Shown in pieces: positions 25,755 to 33,774 of a DNA stretch of 64,000 nt. Numbering within the stretch: the stretch's first letter is position 1; every line of letters starts with the position of its first letter. The notes beneath the pieces are model-generated. The model searched no databases, was not told the DNA's origin, and saw nothing but the letters and a program-made list of their open reading frames with translations. Position numbers and translations under genes: made by a program. Source of the stretch: Vulcanimicrobiota bacterium (GTDB lineage Bacteria > Vulcanimicrobiota > Xenobia > Xenobiales > JADMJV01); the NCBI GenBank assembly GCA_019637395.1, contig JAHBVR010000010.1, positions 265,402-329,401 on the forward strand. The letters run 5' to 3'.

Positions 25755-26839
25755 AAAGTGCCGCGCCAGACGATGCCCCCGCGCCGCATCCCCAACCAGC
25801 AAGATCTCAACATGATGAAGACCATCAGCACCCCGGCCAGCGGAAAAACCAGCCCGGCCCAACGAGGGCTCCCCAGCCCGGGAGCGCTACTCAGCGCGCA
25901 CACCTGCATGCACAGGAATCCCAACAGGCCCCACCAGAAAGAACCGCAGCTCCAAAGCCATAAGGGAGCCAGCGAGCCCACCAGCGTGATCAGCGAGGCC
26001 AGCGCCGCAAATCCCGGTGAATAGCCCAGGCCCCCAAAAGCGTTTTTTTCCAACACCTGGACCTGGTCGCGCAGTCCCGCCGCCCACCGCACCCGCACGG
26101 CCTGACCCGCGCCCACAAAGCCCTGGCGAAAACCCCGCCCCTTCACCAGTCGCCCCAGCTCCATATCATCCAGCACCTGCATGGCCAGTGCCGAATGACC
26201 GCCCAGCTGGCGGTAAACGGAAGCGCGCACCAGGTTAAAGGCTCCCACCCCCACATAAAAAGGCCCCGGACGGTCCACCAGGTCGGGACGGTAGCGGAAA
26301 AAGAAAGCGGTACAGAAGAAGCTCACAAAGATCTTCTCCCAAAACGTTCCGCACACCAGTCGAGGCCCCAGGCACAGATGGTCCAGTTTCCGCTCCATAG
26401 CCAGCGATACCGCCCGCTTGAGAGCATCCGGTTCAAAGTGAACATCCGCGTCAGTAAAAAGCAGCCATTCCCCCCGGGCCGCTCGACCGGCCAGCTGGAG
26501 CGCATGGGTCTTGCCCAGCCAGCGAGGCGGCAACTCCTGGACGTGCACCACACGGACCCGGCCGTCGCCGGCAGCCAGGCTTTCCATCAAGTCTCCGGTG
26601 GCGTCGCTCGAGCGGTCGTTGACCAGCACCACCTCCAGGTCGGGATAGTCCACCGCCAGCAAGGATTTGAGCGCCTCGACCAGGGTTGCTTGCTCGTTAC
26701 AGGCGGGAATCAAGACCGACAGCCTGGGCAGCTCGGCGGCCACTCGCTCCGGCAGCATTTCCAAACGCAGCGCCACCCGCACCTGGGTGATGGCCACCAG
26801 CACCCAGGCGATGGTGGCCAGCAGGGCCAGCCCGGTCAC
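25715..26839 (-). CDS. family-2 glycosyltransferase, HpnB-like, membrane-bound
   Basis: 374 residues. An N-terminal membrane helix is followed by a GT-A domain: LSVLIPACNEQATLVEAL, VVLVNDRSSDATGD, LLFTDADVHFEPDAL (metal-binding DAD) and QVLDDMELGRLVKGRGFRQG (catalytic base region). Three or four C-terminal helices follow. Layout and wording are close to the 'hopene-associated' glycosyltransferase HpnB, but the substrate is not established here. GTG 26839 sits in a GTGA overlap with the methionine aminopeptidase gene upstream. Confidence 0.8.
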   Translation of the reverse strand: MTGLALLATIAWVLVAITQVRVALRLEMLPERVAAELPRLSVLIPACNEQATLVEALKSLLAVDYPDLEVVLVNDRSSDATGDLMESLAAGDGRVRVVHVQELPPRWLGKTHALQLAGRAARGEWLLFTDADVHFEPDALKRAVSLAMERKLDHLCLGPRLVCGTFWEKIFVSFFCTAFFFRYRPDLVDRPGPFYVGVGAFNLVRASVYRQLGGHSALAMQVLDDMELGRLVKGRGFRQGFVGAGQAVRVRWAAGLRDQVQVLEKNAFGGLGYSPGFAALASLITLVGSLAPLWLWSCGSFWWGLLGFLCMQVCALSSAPGLGSPRWAGLVFPLAGVLMVFIMLRSCWLGMRRGGIVWRGTFYSLEELRAEAPW

Positions 26840-27585
26840 GGCTTGAGCGTGAGAATCACCGGTTCGCGCTCGGTAATCAGCAGCGAATGCTCGAAGTGGG
26901 TGGACAGCGAACCGTCCTTGGTGCGCAAGGTCCAGCCGTCCTCGTCGGTGACGATCTCCTCGGTGCTCAGCGAGAGAATCGGCTCAATGGTGATCACCAT
27001 GCCAGCCTTCAGGCGGTCGGTGTAGCGGCGATCATAAAAATTGGGAACCACCGGGGCTTCATGGATGCTCTTGCCCACCCCGTGGCCGCACAGTTGGCGC
27101 AAGACCTTAAAGCCGGACTTTTTGACCACGGTCTCGATCGCCAATCCGATTTCCCAAATAGCCCGCCCCTGGCGAGCCAGGCTCAAGGCCTTGATCAGAG
27201 CCGTTTCGGAGCAGCGCGCCAGAGCGCTGGCCCGGGGGTCCACCGGAGCGACCAGCACGGTCCGGCAGGCGTCGGTTATCCAGCCTTCGGACTCGACGGT
27301 TACATCTACTTTGACAACGTCCCCCGGTCGAATCACGCGCGGTCCGGGGATGCCATGCACCGCTTCGTCATTGAGACTCAGGCAAATGTTCCCGGGAAAG
27401 TTGTAAACCTTGCGCGGGGCCGAAAAGGCACCCGCCTCCGCCATCATCTGGCCGGCCATATCGTCGATCGCCTGGGTAGTCACGCCTACTTTCACTTCGG
27501 CGCACAGTTTATCCAGCATACCGGCCACAATCAGCCCACAGCGCCGTAGTTTTTCCACCTCAGTGCGTCGCGTCACAAGGTTCAT
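26836..27585 (-). CDS. map: methionine aminopeptidase, type I
   Basis: ATG 27585 gives 249 residues (MNLVTRRTEVEKLRRCG...), the usual length. The five metal ligands are Asp94, Asp105, His168, Glu201 and Glu232, each three residues earlier than in E. coli MetAP and with identical spacing. The conserved substrate His is in VHGIP (His78), and CGHGVGKSIHEAPVVPNF is the family signature. It removes the initiator Met from nascent proteins. An in-frame extension to 27774 is rejected as non-coding. It is coupled to the glycosyltransferase gene downstream. Confidence 0.92.
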   Translation of the reverse strand: MNLVTRRTEVEKLRRCGLIVAGMLDKLCAEVKVGVTTQAIDDMAGQMMAEAGAFSAPRKVYNFPGNICLSLNDEAVHGIPGPRVIRPGDVVKVDVTVESEGWITDACRTVLVAPVDPRASALARCSETALIKALSLARQGRAIWEIGLAIETVVKKSGFKVLRQLCGHGVGKSIHEAPVVPNFYDRRYTDRLKAGMVITIEPILSLSTEEIVTDEDGWTLRTKDGSLSTHFEHSLLITEREPVILTLKP

Positions 27586-28076
27586 AGGCTCTTGGCGTTC
27601 CAACAATCCCCCAACACTCCTCCGGACGACCAGGCGCAGGCAAAACCCACCCTCCAGCCGCCTGCCGCGAATCTCGGTTGAGACCGGACCACCAGAATGC
27701 TTTCGTTCGCTGGTCGATAGGTGCCCGAGGAGAGCCTTGTCGATCTCGCTTAGATGGCAGGCAGCTGCGGGCATTCCTACAACATCAACGTATGGATCAC
27801 GATCACGACCGTGGCGGCCTGCGGCCCGCTTCGGTTTCCGTCTGGTTGATAGTTCGGTCCGATTCCGGCGCCAGCGCCAGTTTGATGGTCATCTTAGCAG
27901 GGTGGGCCAAACTGCTCTAAAGCGCCCAATACCCACTTAATGATAACGACGGCGTCGTGTTCTCTCACTTAAAGCCATTCCTGAGGTAGTGGCCCGAATT
28001 CGTCTCCCATCACCCTCAAACGGCGTCAAATCGATGTCTTTTTGCGCCGGCCGGTCCTCTGCCCGGCCACCGTTGC
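27586..28076 (-). other. gap between map and the transposase remnant; no gene seen
   Basis: About 490 bases. I see no supported coding region. The stretch next to the transposase stop (27940-28076) should include one end of the insertion sequence, but no terminal inverted repeat matching sequence beyond 29153 is visible by eye. Confidence 0.4.
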
Positions 28077-29153
28077 CTATGCAGCCGCCAACCTTGTCAT
28101 GCGCAACAGGTTGTATGCTGCGCTGGTAATGAGAGTTGCCCAACTGGTTCTGACGCGACCGACAAAGCGAGACTTCCGGATCCAACCGATCACTTTCCCC
28201 CACCCGAAGACTTCCTCGACAAGCTTGCGGCGTATCTGGCTCATCTGGTAGCCCTTATGGCGAGTAGTTCGTCGGTCCAGCCCCGGTGTGCATCGACCAG
28301 CGATCTGGGCGATGTGCGGTCCGATATCGAGGGAGCGGAGAAATTTTACGAATCCGCCCGTGTGATATCCCTTGTCGGCGCCGAGAGACTCCATGTTTCC
28401 GCCTGCAGCCAGCCAAGAGCTGATCAGTTCCTCGGCAGCCGAAGGCTCGGTCTGAGTGGCCGCGGTCACCAGCATTCCTACAACCAAGCCATTACGGTTC
28501 TCCATCAGACAGTGGGCGCCGTAGCTGAGCTTGGCTTCTTTGCCAGGACCTTTTCACATTAGTTTCGCTTCCGGGTCTGTGGTCGACTGGTGAGTATCGT
28601 TCGTCCGCTTTTGACCACGATAGTTAACGTCGCCTTTGTCGTCGGGTTTGTCGCCCGAGTTGTCTTTGGGCCGGAAGCTCTTGTGGCTCGCCCACGCTTC
28701 GATCAGGGTGCCATCAACCGTGAAGTGGTCGTCCGATAGCAGACCGCGCTTCTTGGCCATTTCCACGACCTTTGCGAAGAAGCTAAGGGCAATGGAATCA
28801 TCCTTGACGCGGCGTCGGAGTTCGCTGAAACACGTGTGGTCAAAGCTGGATTCGTCCATCGACATGTCCAGGAACCAGCGAAAGAGGATGTTGTAGTCCA
28901 ACTGCTCACAGAACTGACGGTCCGAGCGGATAGTGTAGAGCGCAATGAGGAGCATCGCCTTCATAATCGTCTCGGGCGGTATTGACGGACGCCCCGTTGA
29001 GGAATAGAGCGCTTCGAACTCCGGCGACATTTCGAACAGGATCTTCTCAACATCCGCCTTGATGCGCCTCAACGGATGGTTCTTCGGAACGCGCTCCTCA
29101 GGGACTACCCTGTAAGAAAACATCTTGGACTGACGGTCGACTTGGCCCCGCAC
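28077..29153 (-). pseudogene. IS5/IS1182-like DDE transposase, interrupted by an in-frame TGA
   Basis: Reading from ATG 29153 gives about 199 residues of a transposase (MFSYRVVPEERVPKNHPLRR, STGRPSIPPETIMKAMLLIA, FTVDGTLIEAWASHKSF with the first catalytic Asp). A TGA then falls at 28554-28556, and the same frame continues without shift into KGPGKEAKLSYGAHCLMENR, ATQTEPSAAEELI, ADKGYHTGGFV (second Asp) and LVEEVFGWGKVIGWIRKSRF (catalytic Glu region), ending at 28077. A single CGA-to-TGA change explains this: the intact protein would have 358 residues. The element is therefore probably inactive unless TGA is read through. Confidence 0.85.
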
Positions 29154-29377
29154 GAGTCACCCCCAAAGCTTATTGATAATTTAGGGTTCGTACGGTGTTG
29201 GGCAACACCCTGCTAGCGCTCGCTGCAGGTCCTGCCGAAATTGCTTCATGATCATAGGAATTGTCTTCGAATAGGTTTGCAGAGTCAGCCCGGCCACCAG
29301 ACCGGAAGCACTGGACTCTATCGCCACCTAACCAAATCCGCTCCTAGCACCCTGGCACTTCCTTCCCATATTTTAGA

Positions 29378-29404
29378 CATGAGCAAAGCCAGGCTTTGCT
29401 CATG
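29378..29404. repeat. 27-base perfect palindrome
   Basis: Arms CATGAGCAAAGCC (29378-29390) and GGCTTTGCTCATG (29392-29404) are perfect complements around a single A. No T-run follows, so it is not a typical intrinsic terminator. It may be an extruding hairpin, a recombination or protein-binding site, or an end of a mobile element. Confidence 0.8.
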
Positions 29405-29745
29405 GACGTGGAACTCAGGCTACTTGGCGGGGCTTATAGAGTTCTGCTACCGAACAATTTAGGCCGTTGCCATTTCTTTACGATGGAGGCATACGGCTTT
29501 ACCCGCAGGCTCCGCTCGCTTTCAGCCAACTCCGCTTGAGTCAGACTTGCGTCGAGTCGAGACCAGCTATTCTCGCTACTTCTTTCTCATAATAGTGCCT
29601 TTCGGCCCGACTGTCTAACCCCTACTTTATCCCTACTTTATCCCTAGTTATCAGGAATTTCAGATATTTCCGAATTCCTCACCAGCCATGGGGAAAGTAA
29701 CCCCGCCCCTTGCGCGAAGCCTCACCAACCTTTAGAGTAGTGACT

Positions 29746-29816
29746 GACCTGAGGGGCTGGAAGCTTAGGGTCCCGTAAAACACTGAACCTCCTGTCCCCT
29801 GCGGGTCATCTTTTTT
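29746..29816 (+). terminator. long-range stem followed by T6: terminator or small structured RNA
   Basis: GACCTGAGGGG (29746-29756) can pair with CCCCTGCGGGTC (29796-29807) with one wobble and one bulge, enclosing about 39 bases. ATC and then TTTTTT (29811-29816) follow. The closing stem and U-tract look like the 3' end of a small RNA or a transcription terminator on the plus strand, but no gene lies upstream. Pairing was judged by eye. Confidence 0.35.
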
Positions 29817-29825
29817 CAAGACTGC

Positions 29826-29954
29826 TTATTCTTCCGATGGGCTTTCCTCCTGATACAACTGAATATACCCAGAGTTCGTATCCTTCGGCCACTCTCGGGC
29901 ACCCCAACCCATAGACACACTTCCATCCTCTGCGTAGTTCCTCTCAACAAGCAA
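29826..29954 (-). pseudogene. short open frame, possible gene remnant
   Basis: From TTG 29954 to TAA 29826 the minus strand reads 42 residues (for example ERNYAEDGSVSMGWGAREW and DTNSGYIQLYQEESPSEE) with protein-like composition, bounded upstream by an in-frame TAG. There is no good ribosome site. It could be the C-terminal scrap of a lost gene or a very small gene; no family is recognised. Confidence 0.25.
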
Positions 29955-29961
29955 TTCATAC

Positions 29962-29993
29962 GTATACTATAGCAGATCTATATAGATGTATAC
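29962..29993. repeat. nested AT-rich palindromes
   Basis: ATCTATATAGAT (29976-29987) is a perfect palindrome; GTATAC occurs at 29962-29967 and again at 29988-29993. The arrangement looks like an operator or a bent AT-rich site next to the short minus-strand frame. Confidence 0.5.
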
Positions 29994-30327
29994 AAGAGTC
30001 CGCGGAAGGCCAAAACTTGAATCGTATTCGGCGCGCGGAGCCCGTCCCCATCAGGTTCAAGTAGACCGCGACAGATTTGGTCGCGCAGATAAGATACGTT
30101 AGTTCACGGTGGCGACCGAGAGACTATTTTTTTCCTTCAGATTTTACAAAGACAGGACTGCTTGAGTTACGTAACCATCGACCTGGAAGGGAACTAACTC
30201 CTCAAGAAAAATCCCGATTTAGTCCTGGAGTTTTCGGGTCACCGATTTGCAGATCCGCGCCTGTCCGGCCCCAGTGCGAGCGGCCCGGCCAGGAGGAGCG
30301 CGAGCAGCCAGTATTTTTTTGGCCTGG

Positions 30328-31080
30328 CTATCTCCCTTGGTAGTGGAGCGAACCGGGGGTGGTGAGATGCTCGCCGGTCTCGAGCAAGGTTTTCAGGCCG
30401 GATAAGATCATGGGCCAACCGCCGTAAATCTGGTTGTTCCCACCTTCGCGCAATTGCGAGTGGGTGACGCGCAGCAGACAGGAATCTTGGATGGGCTCGA
30501 TCTCCCAGGTGACTTGCGAAGTGCCTTCGGCTTTCACGTCCTCGCTCCATTGGGCGTTGAAGCTCTGCACCAGCTTTCTGGGCGGGTCGACCTCCAGGTT
30601 CTGGCCGCTCATAACCAGGCCGCCCGGGCTGTTGCCCTGATAGCTGGAGCCGGTTTTCCAGTCGGATTGGACATTCAGGCCGAAGGTATATTGGGCGCGC
30701 ATTTCCGGGTCGGTGATGGCCTGCCAGAGTCGTTCTGGCGTGGTTTTGATGTAGATTTCGAAGATCTTTTCCATGGTTGCCTCCAGTACTTGTTTGAGAT
30801 GACTGAGCGTGGCCGCCCAGGGTTCCGCAAATTTGCTGACCCAGCGGTCATGGACGAGCCGGATGGGCACCTCGTTGAGGAAGTGAAGCTTTTCGCGGCC
30901 GCGTTTTTGGGTGATGACAAGCCCGGCTTTTTCGAGGATGCGCAGGTGCTTCATGACGCCGAAGCGGGTCATGGGCAGACGCGTCTCCAATGCGCTCAGA
31001 GTCTGCCCGTCTTTTCGATAGAGTTCATCGAGCAGGCTGCGGCGCGTGGGATCGGCCAGGGCTTGAAAGACTTCGTCCAT
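30328..31080 (-). CDS. ArsR-type repressor fused to an SRPBCC (AHSA1) domain
   Basis: 250 residues. Residues 1-90 are an ArsR winged helix (VFQALADPTRRSLLDELYRK, MTRFGVMKHLRILEKAGLVI, KRGREKLHFLN). Residues about 102-245 are an SRPBCC/AHSA1 fold (EKIFEIYIKTTPERLWQAIT, YTFGLNVQSDWKTGSSYQG, WPMILSGLKTLLETGE). In many bacteria these two domains are adjacent genes; here they are one protein, so ligand binding in the START-like pocket could control DNA binding directly. No metal-binding Cys motif is seen. A palindromic operator covers its own promoter, so autorepression is likely. Confidence 0.88.
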   Translation of the reverse strand: MDEVFQALADPTRRSLLDELYRKDGQTLSALETRLPMTRFGVMKHLRILEKAGLVITQKRGREKLHFLNEVPIRLVHDRWVSKFAEPWAATLSHLKQVLEATMEKIFEIYIKTTPERLWQAITDPEMRAQYTFGLNVQSDWKTGSSYQGNSPGGLVMSGQNLEVDPPRKLVQSFNAQWSEDVKAEGTSQVTWEIEPIQDSCLLRVTHSQLREGGNNQIYGGWPMILSGLKTLLETGEHLTTPGSLHYQGR

Positions 31081-31087
31081 GGTTTAG

Positions 31088-31117
31088 ACCATACGTGACT
31101 ATTTAGTCACATATCAA
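31088..31117 (-). promoter_or_regulatory. promoter with embedded palindromic operator of the ArsR-SRPBCC gene
   Basis: On the minus strand a -35-like TTGATA (31117-31112) and a -10-like TATGGT (31093-31088) are 18 bases apart. The spacer is filled by an inverted repeat: ATACGTGACTA (31091-31101), TT, TAGTCACATAT (31104-31114), 11-base arms with one mismatch. The ATG is 10 bases downstream. A repressor dimer here would block RNA polymerase. Confidence 0.65.
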
Positions 31118-31249
31118 GCACGCCTGTAAATTCCGCAGGTTTCTTAGGATTCTGGTCTTTATGCGGGTAGCCCGCGATTCGCTCTCTACCGGATTGGCGT
31201 GGGCGACAGTCGATAGAAACACGCCCCTGGTGGCGGCCCAGAGCATGTT

Positions 31250-33754
31250 ATGGCCAGTCAGACGCAGCGTGGACAGGAGGAAGATTGGCCCATCCTCAAC
31301 AAAGGTTGTTGCATGCCGGAAAGGGAGTGGTCCACCAAACAACTGGCGGAACTGGTCGGTCTGTCGCGCGCAACCATTCTCAAAGACGTGGCCAAGGGGC
31401 ATCTGCGAGCCCACCATGAGGGCCGCAGACTGCTGGTAAAGGAACGCGACTTCAGGGAGTGGCTGAACTGGCGTTCCAGTCAGTTGCCTCAGGCGAATTT
31501 GCGCGGAGAGCGGCTGACCCTGCTCGAGGGGGCCGAGCGTTGCGGATTAGGGCATCATGTCCTGCTGGGGGCGATCGAGCGGGGGCTGTTACCGGCCAGC
31601 AAAAGGCTCGACGGTGGGCCGGCCCGTTGGGTGATTGGAGCGGACGATCTGGCCGATTTTGTGCGCAGCCGGAATCAGGATGTGCATTGGACCGCCAGGC
31701 GCATCGCCCAGGTCACCGGATTGTCTGAAACGAGTGTGAATCGCGCCCTGGCCGACGGTCAGTTAAGCTTTGAGTTACGGACGCACCCCCGGCATGGCCC
31801 GCAACGGGTGGTTTCAGAGGAGCGATTGGTGGCCTGGCTGGAGCAGTCGGCACCGCCCTACTGCAAGCAGGCGGCTCACCTCCCCCACCTGCTCTGGCCG
31901 GAGGAAGCCGCCCAACGGTTCGGGCCGGAGTTGGCGGAAGTGAAGGAGCACCTGGAGACCGGGCTGTTGGCCGGAGTGGCTGGCCGGGTGACCCGCTACG
32001 GATTGGACGAATGGCTGCGCGCCCAGGGGCTCTCTCCTTCCTGGCAGTTGGACGAGGACAGCCAATGGATCAGCGTCGGCCGGGCCGCCGAATTGACCGG
32101 CACTCCCATCGTCACTCTTCAGGCCTGGGTGGCCCGAGGCTTGATCCCGCGGCAGCGCCGGGGGCGGCGCTGGCTGCTGGAACGAAAAAGCTTATTGGAC
32201 CAATACGACCGCTACCACCGCAGGGGTTACGAGCATTATTTAACGCCGGGACAGGCGGCCCGCCGCCATGGTGTGCCGGTGACGCGGTTGCTCGAGGCTA
32301 TGAAAGAGGGACACCTGCCTTTTCACCTGCTGGGCCAGAAAAATGGCTACTGGGGCCGCTATCTGGAGCCGGGCGAGCTGCAAGAGTGGTTGGCCCGGCC
32401 CTTTCAGCGCAAGAGCAGCAAGCGCCGGCCGGCCGAATCGTTGCCCCTGGATTGCCCGGCCTTTCTGACCCAGACCCAGGCCGGGCGGGCCACCAACCTG
32501 GGCGCTAAAGCCGTGGCGCGGGCGCTGGCTCAGGGAAAGCTGGAGGCGATCGCCGGTCCCGATGGTTCGCCACGGGTAAAACGCGAATCCCTGGCAGCCT
32601 GGTTGGCTCAGGTAAGGGTGGAGGCGGGCGAAAGCGAGGAGCCGGACCAGCTATCTCTGCGCCGGGCTGCTCAGGAGTGCGCCTACAGCGAGGAGGAGTT
32701 GCGCCGCTATGTAAACACCGGCCAGCTGCCGACCGAGCGAAACTCGCGGGGACGCCTGGTCCTGCGGCGGCGCGTCTGGCAAAAGTGGCTGAAGAGCCGC
32801 CGCCACGCCAGTCAGCTTGACCCGGAGCAGCGTTACTGGAGCCTCGAGGAGATCGCGGAAAAAACCGGGATGCTGCGCGACTCGGTGGGGGCGGCCATCC
32901 GTCGCAAACAGTTGAAGGCCCAGTTGGTGCAGGTACCGGATTCGGCGCGCCCGGCCTACCGGGTGGCCGATCGGCACCTCAAGTCCTGGCTCAAGAAACG
33001 CGACCGAGGTCTGCCGGCGGTGCAGCCGCGGGGAGAAGTGCTGACTCTGGAGCGGGCGGTGGAGCACTCCGGAATGACGCGCGAACAGCTCTATTATGCC
33101 GTGCGCCATGGCGAGCTGCCGGCCGCCAAGGAGCACTACCGTGGCGCCAAGCGCTGGCTCTTCGGAACAATCGATCTGGACGACTGGGTGCGCCGGCGCT
33201 CCCAGCCCAAAGACTGGACCTGCCGCTCCCTGGCCGAGTTTGCGGGCGTTTCCTACGCCGCCGTGCTGGCCGCCGAAGACCGGGGTGAGCTGAAGTTAGA
33301 TGACTCGGGTGTGCTGGACTGGCTGATACACCGGTCTCCTCCCTATCGGCCGGAAGTGGCCCACCTGGAGAACTGTGTCAGCTTCAAGGCGGCGCTCAAA
33401 CTGAGCCGTGTGCTCAGACCCGTGCTGGTCAAGGCGCTCCAGTCCGGTGAACTGGGCGCCCTGGTGGAGCAGAATCAGGGCAGTCCACGCTACTACATAC
33501 CGCGGTTTCAACTGGATAGCTGGCTGGAGAGCCGTGGCCTGGCTCCGTCGTGGCAGCTCGCCGCCGAAACCGAGTGGCTGCGCGTGGCCGATGCCGCCAC
33601 CTTGACGGGCTATGCCCGGCCCACCATCCAGCTCTGGATTCGCCAGGGTAAAGTGGTGAGCCGCCGACGCGGCCGGCGCTGGCTGGTGGAGCGCCAGAGC
33701 CTGCTGGCTCAGGCAGAGGCCACCTCCCCCAGGACGGACAGGAATCAAGCCTAG
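31250..33754 (+). CDS. tandem array of 13 MerR/excisionase-like helix-turn-helix units
   Basis: 834 residues (ATG 31250; ATG 31313 is an alternative with AAAGG upstream). Apart from about 25 leading residues, essentially the whole protein is 13 diverged units of about 50-60 residues with the pattern W(S/T)xxxxAxxxGxSxxxVxxAxxxGxLxxxxxxxR(R/W)xVxxxxLxxWL. Approximate positions are 27-78, 88-145, 146-210, 213-265, 272-325, 329-385, 404-455, 467-520, 529-586, 597-653, 655-705, 708-768 and 775-825. Each resembles the winged helix of MerR or Xis-type proteins, which use helix two of LSRATILKDVAKG for DNA contact. Units 1-5 and 9-13 are a duplicated block: SPSWQLDEDSQW/APSWQLAAETEW, RGRRWLLERKSLL/RGRRWLVERQSLL, SAPPYCKQAAHL/SPPYRPEVAHLE. 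There is no catalytic domain. Multi-site DNA binding is inferred. Confidence 0.75.
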   Translation: MASQTQRGQEEDWPILNKGCCMPEREWSTKQLAELVGLSRATILKDVAKGHLRAHHEGRRLLVKERDFREWLNWRSSQLPQANLRGERLTLLEGAERCGLGHHVLLGAIERGLLPASKRLDGGPARWVIGADDLADFVRSRNQDVHWTARRIAQVTGLSETSVNRALADGQLSFELRTHPRHGPQRVVSEERLVAWLEQSAPPYCKQAAHLPHLLWPEEAAQRFGPELAEVKEHLETGLLAGVAGRVTRYGLDEWLRAQGLSPSWQLDEDSQWISVGRAAELTGTPIVTLQAWVARGLIPRQRRGRRWLLERKSLLDQYDRYHRRGYEHYLTPGQAARRHGVPVTRLLEAMKEGHLPFHLLGQKNGYWGRYLEPGELQEWLARPFQRKSSKRRPAESLPLDCPAFLTQTQAGRATNLGAKAVARALAQGKLEAIAGPDGSPRVKRESLAAWLAQVRVEAGESEEPDQLSLRRAAQECAYSEEELRRYVNTGQLPTERNSRGRLVLRRRVWQKWLKSRRHASQLDPEQRYWSLEEIAEKTGMLRDSVGAAIRRKQLKAQLVQVPDSARPAYRVADRHLKSWLKKRDRGLPAVQPRGEVLTLERAVEHSGMTREQLYYAVRHGELPAAKEHYRGAKRWLFGTIDLDDWVRRRSQPKDWTCRSLAEFAGVSYAAVLAAEDRGELKLDDSGVLDWLIHRSPPYRPEVAHLENCVSFKAALKLSRVLRPVLVKALQSGELGALVEQNQGSPRYYIPRFQLDSWLESRGLAPSWQLAAETEWLRVADAATLTGYARPTIQLWIRQGKVVSRRRGRRWLVERQSLLAQAEATSPRTDRNQA

Positions 33755-33774
33755 ATTTAAAAATTCTGCAATTA

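Larger units (their letters stand above)
29154..30327. other. AT-richer intergenic island with no intact gene
   Basis: About 1.2 kb with clearly lower GC than the flanks. I see no convincing gene. It contains a 27-base palindrome (29378-29404), a tandem CTACTTTATCC motif (29629-29650), a long imperfect hairpin followed by six T (29746-29816), a short open frame (29826-29954, minus), nested AT palindromes (29962-29993) and, at 30239-30330 on the minus strand, a start-less fragment that reads like a signal peptide (KKYWLLALLLAGPLAL). It is most likely insertion-sequence flank plus debris. Confidence 0.5.

Noticed and set aside
27586..27774. N-terminal extension of methionine aminopeptidase
   Set aside because: Start at 27585 gives the standard length and ligand numbering; the extension has no SEC-C or other known motif.
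29461..29640. Possible group II intron or reverse-transcriptase remnant in the AT-rich island
   Set aside because: No domain V hairpin and no reverse-transcriptase motif could be found on either strand.
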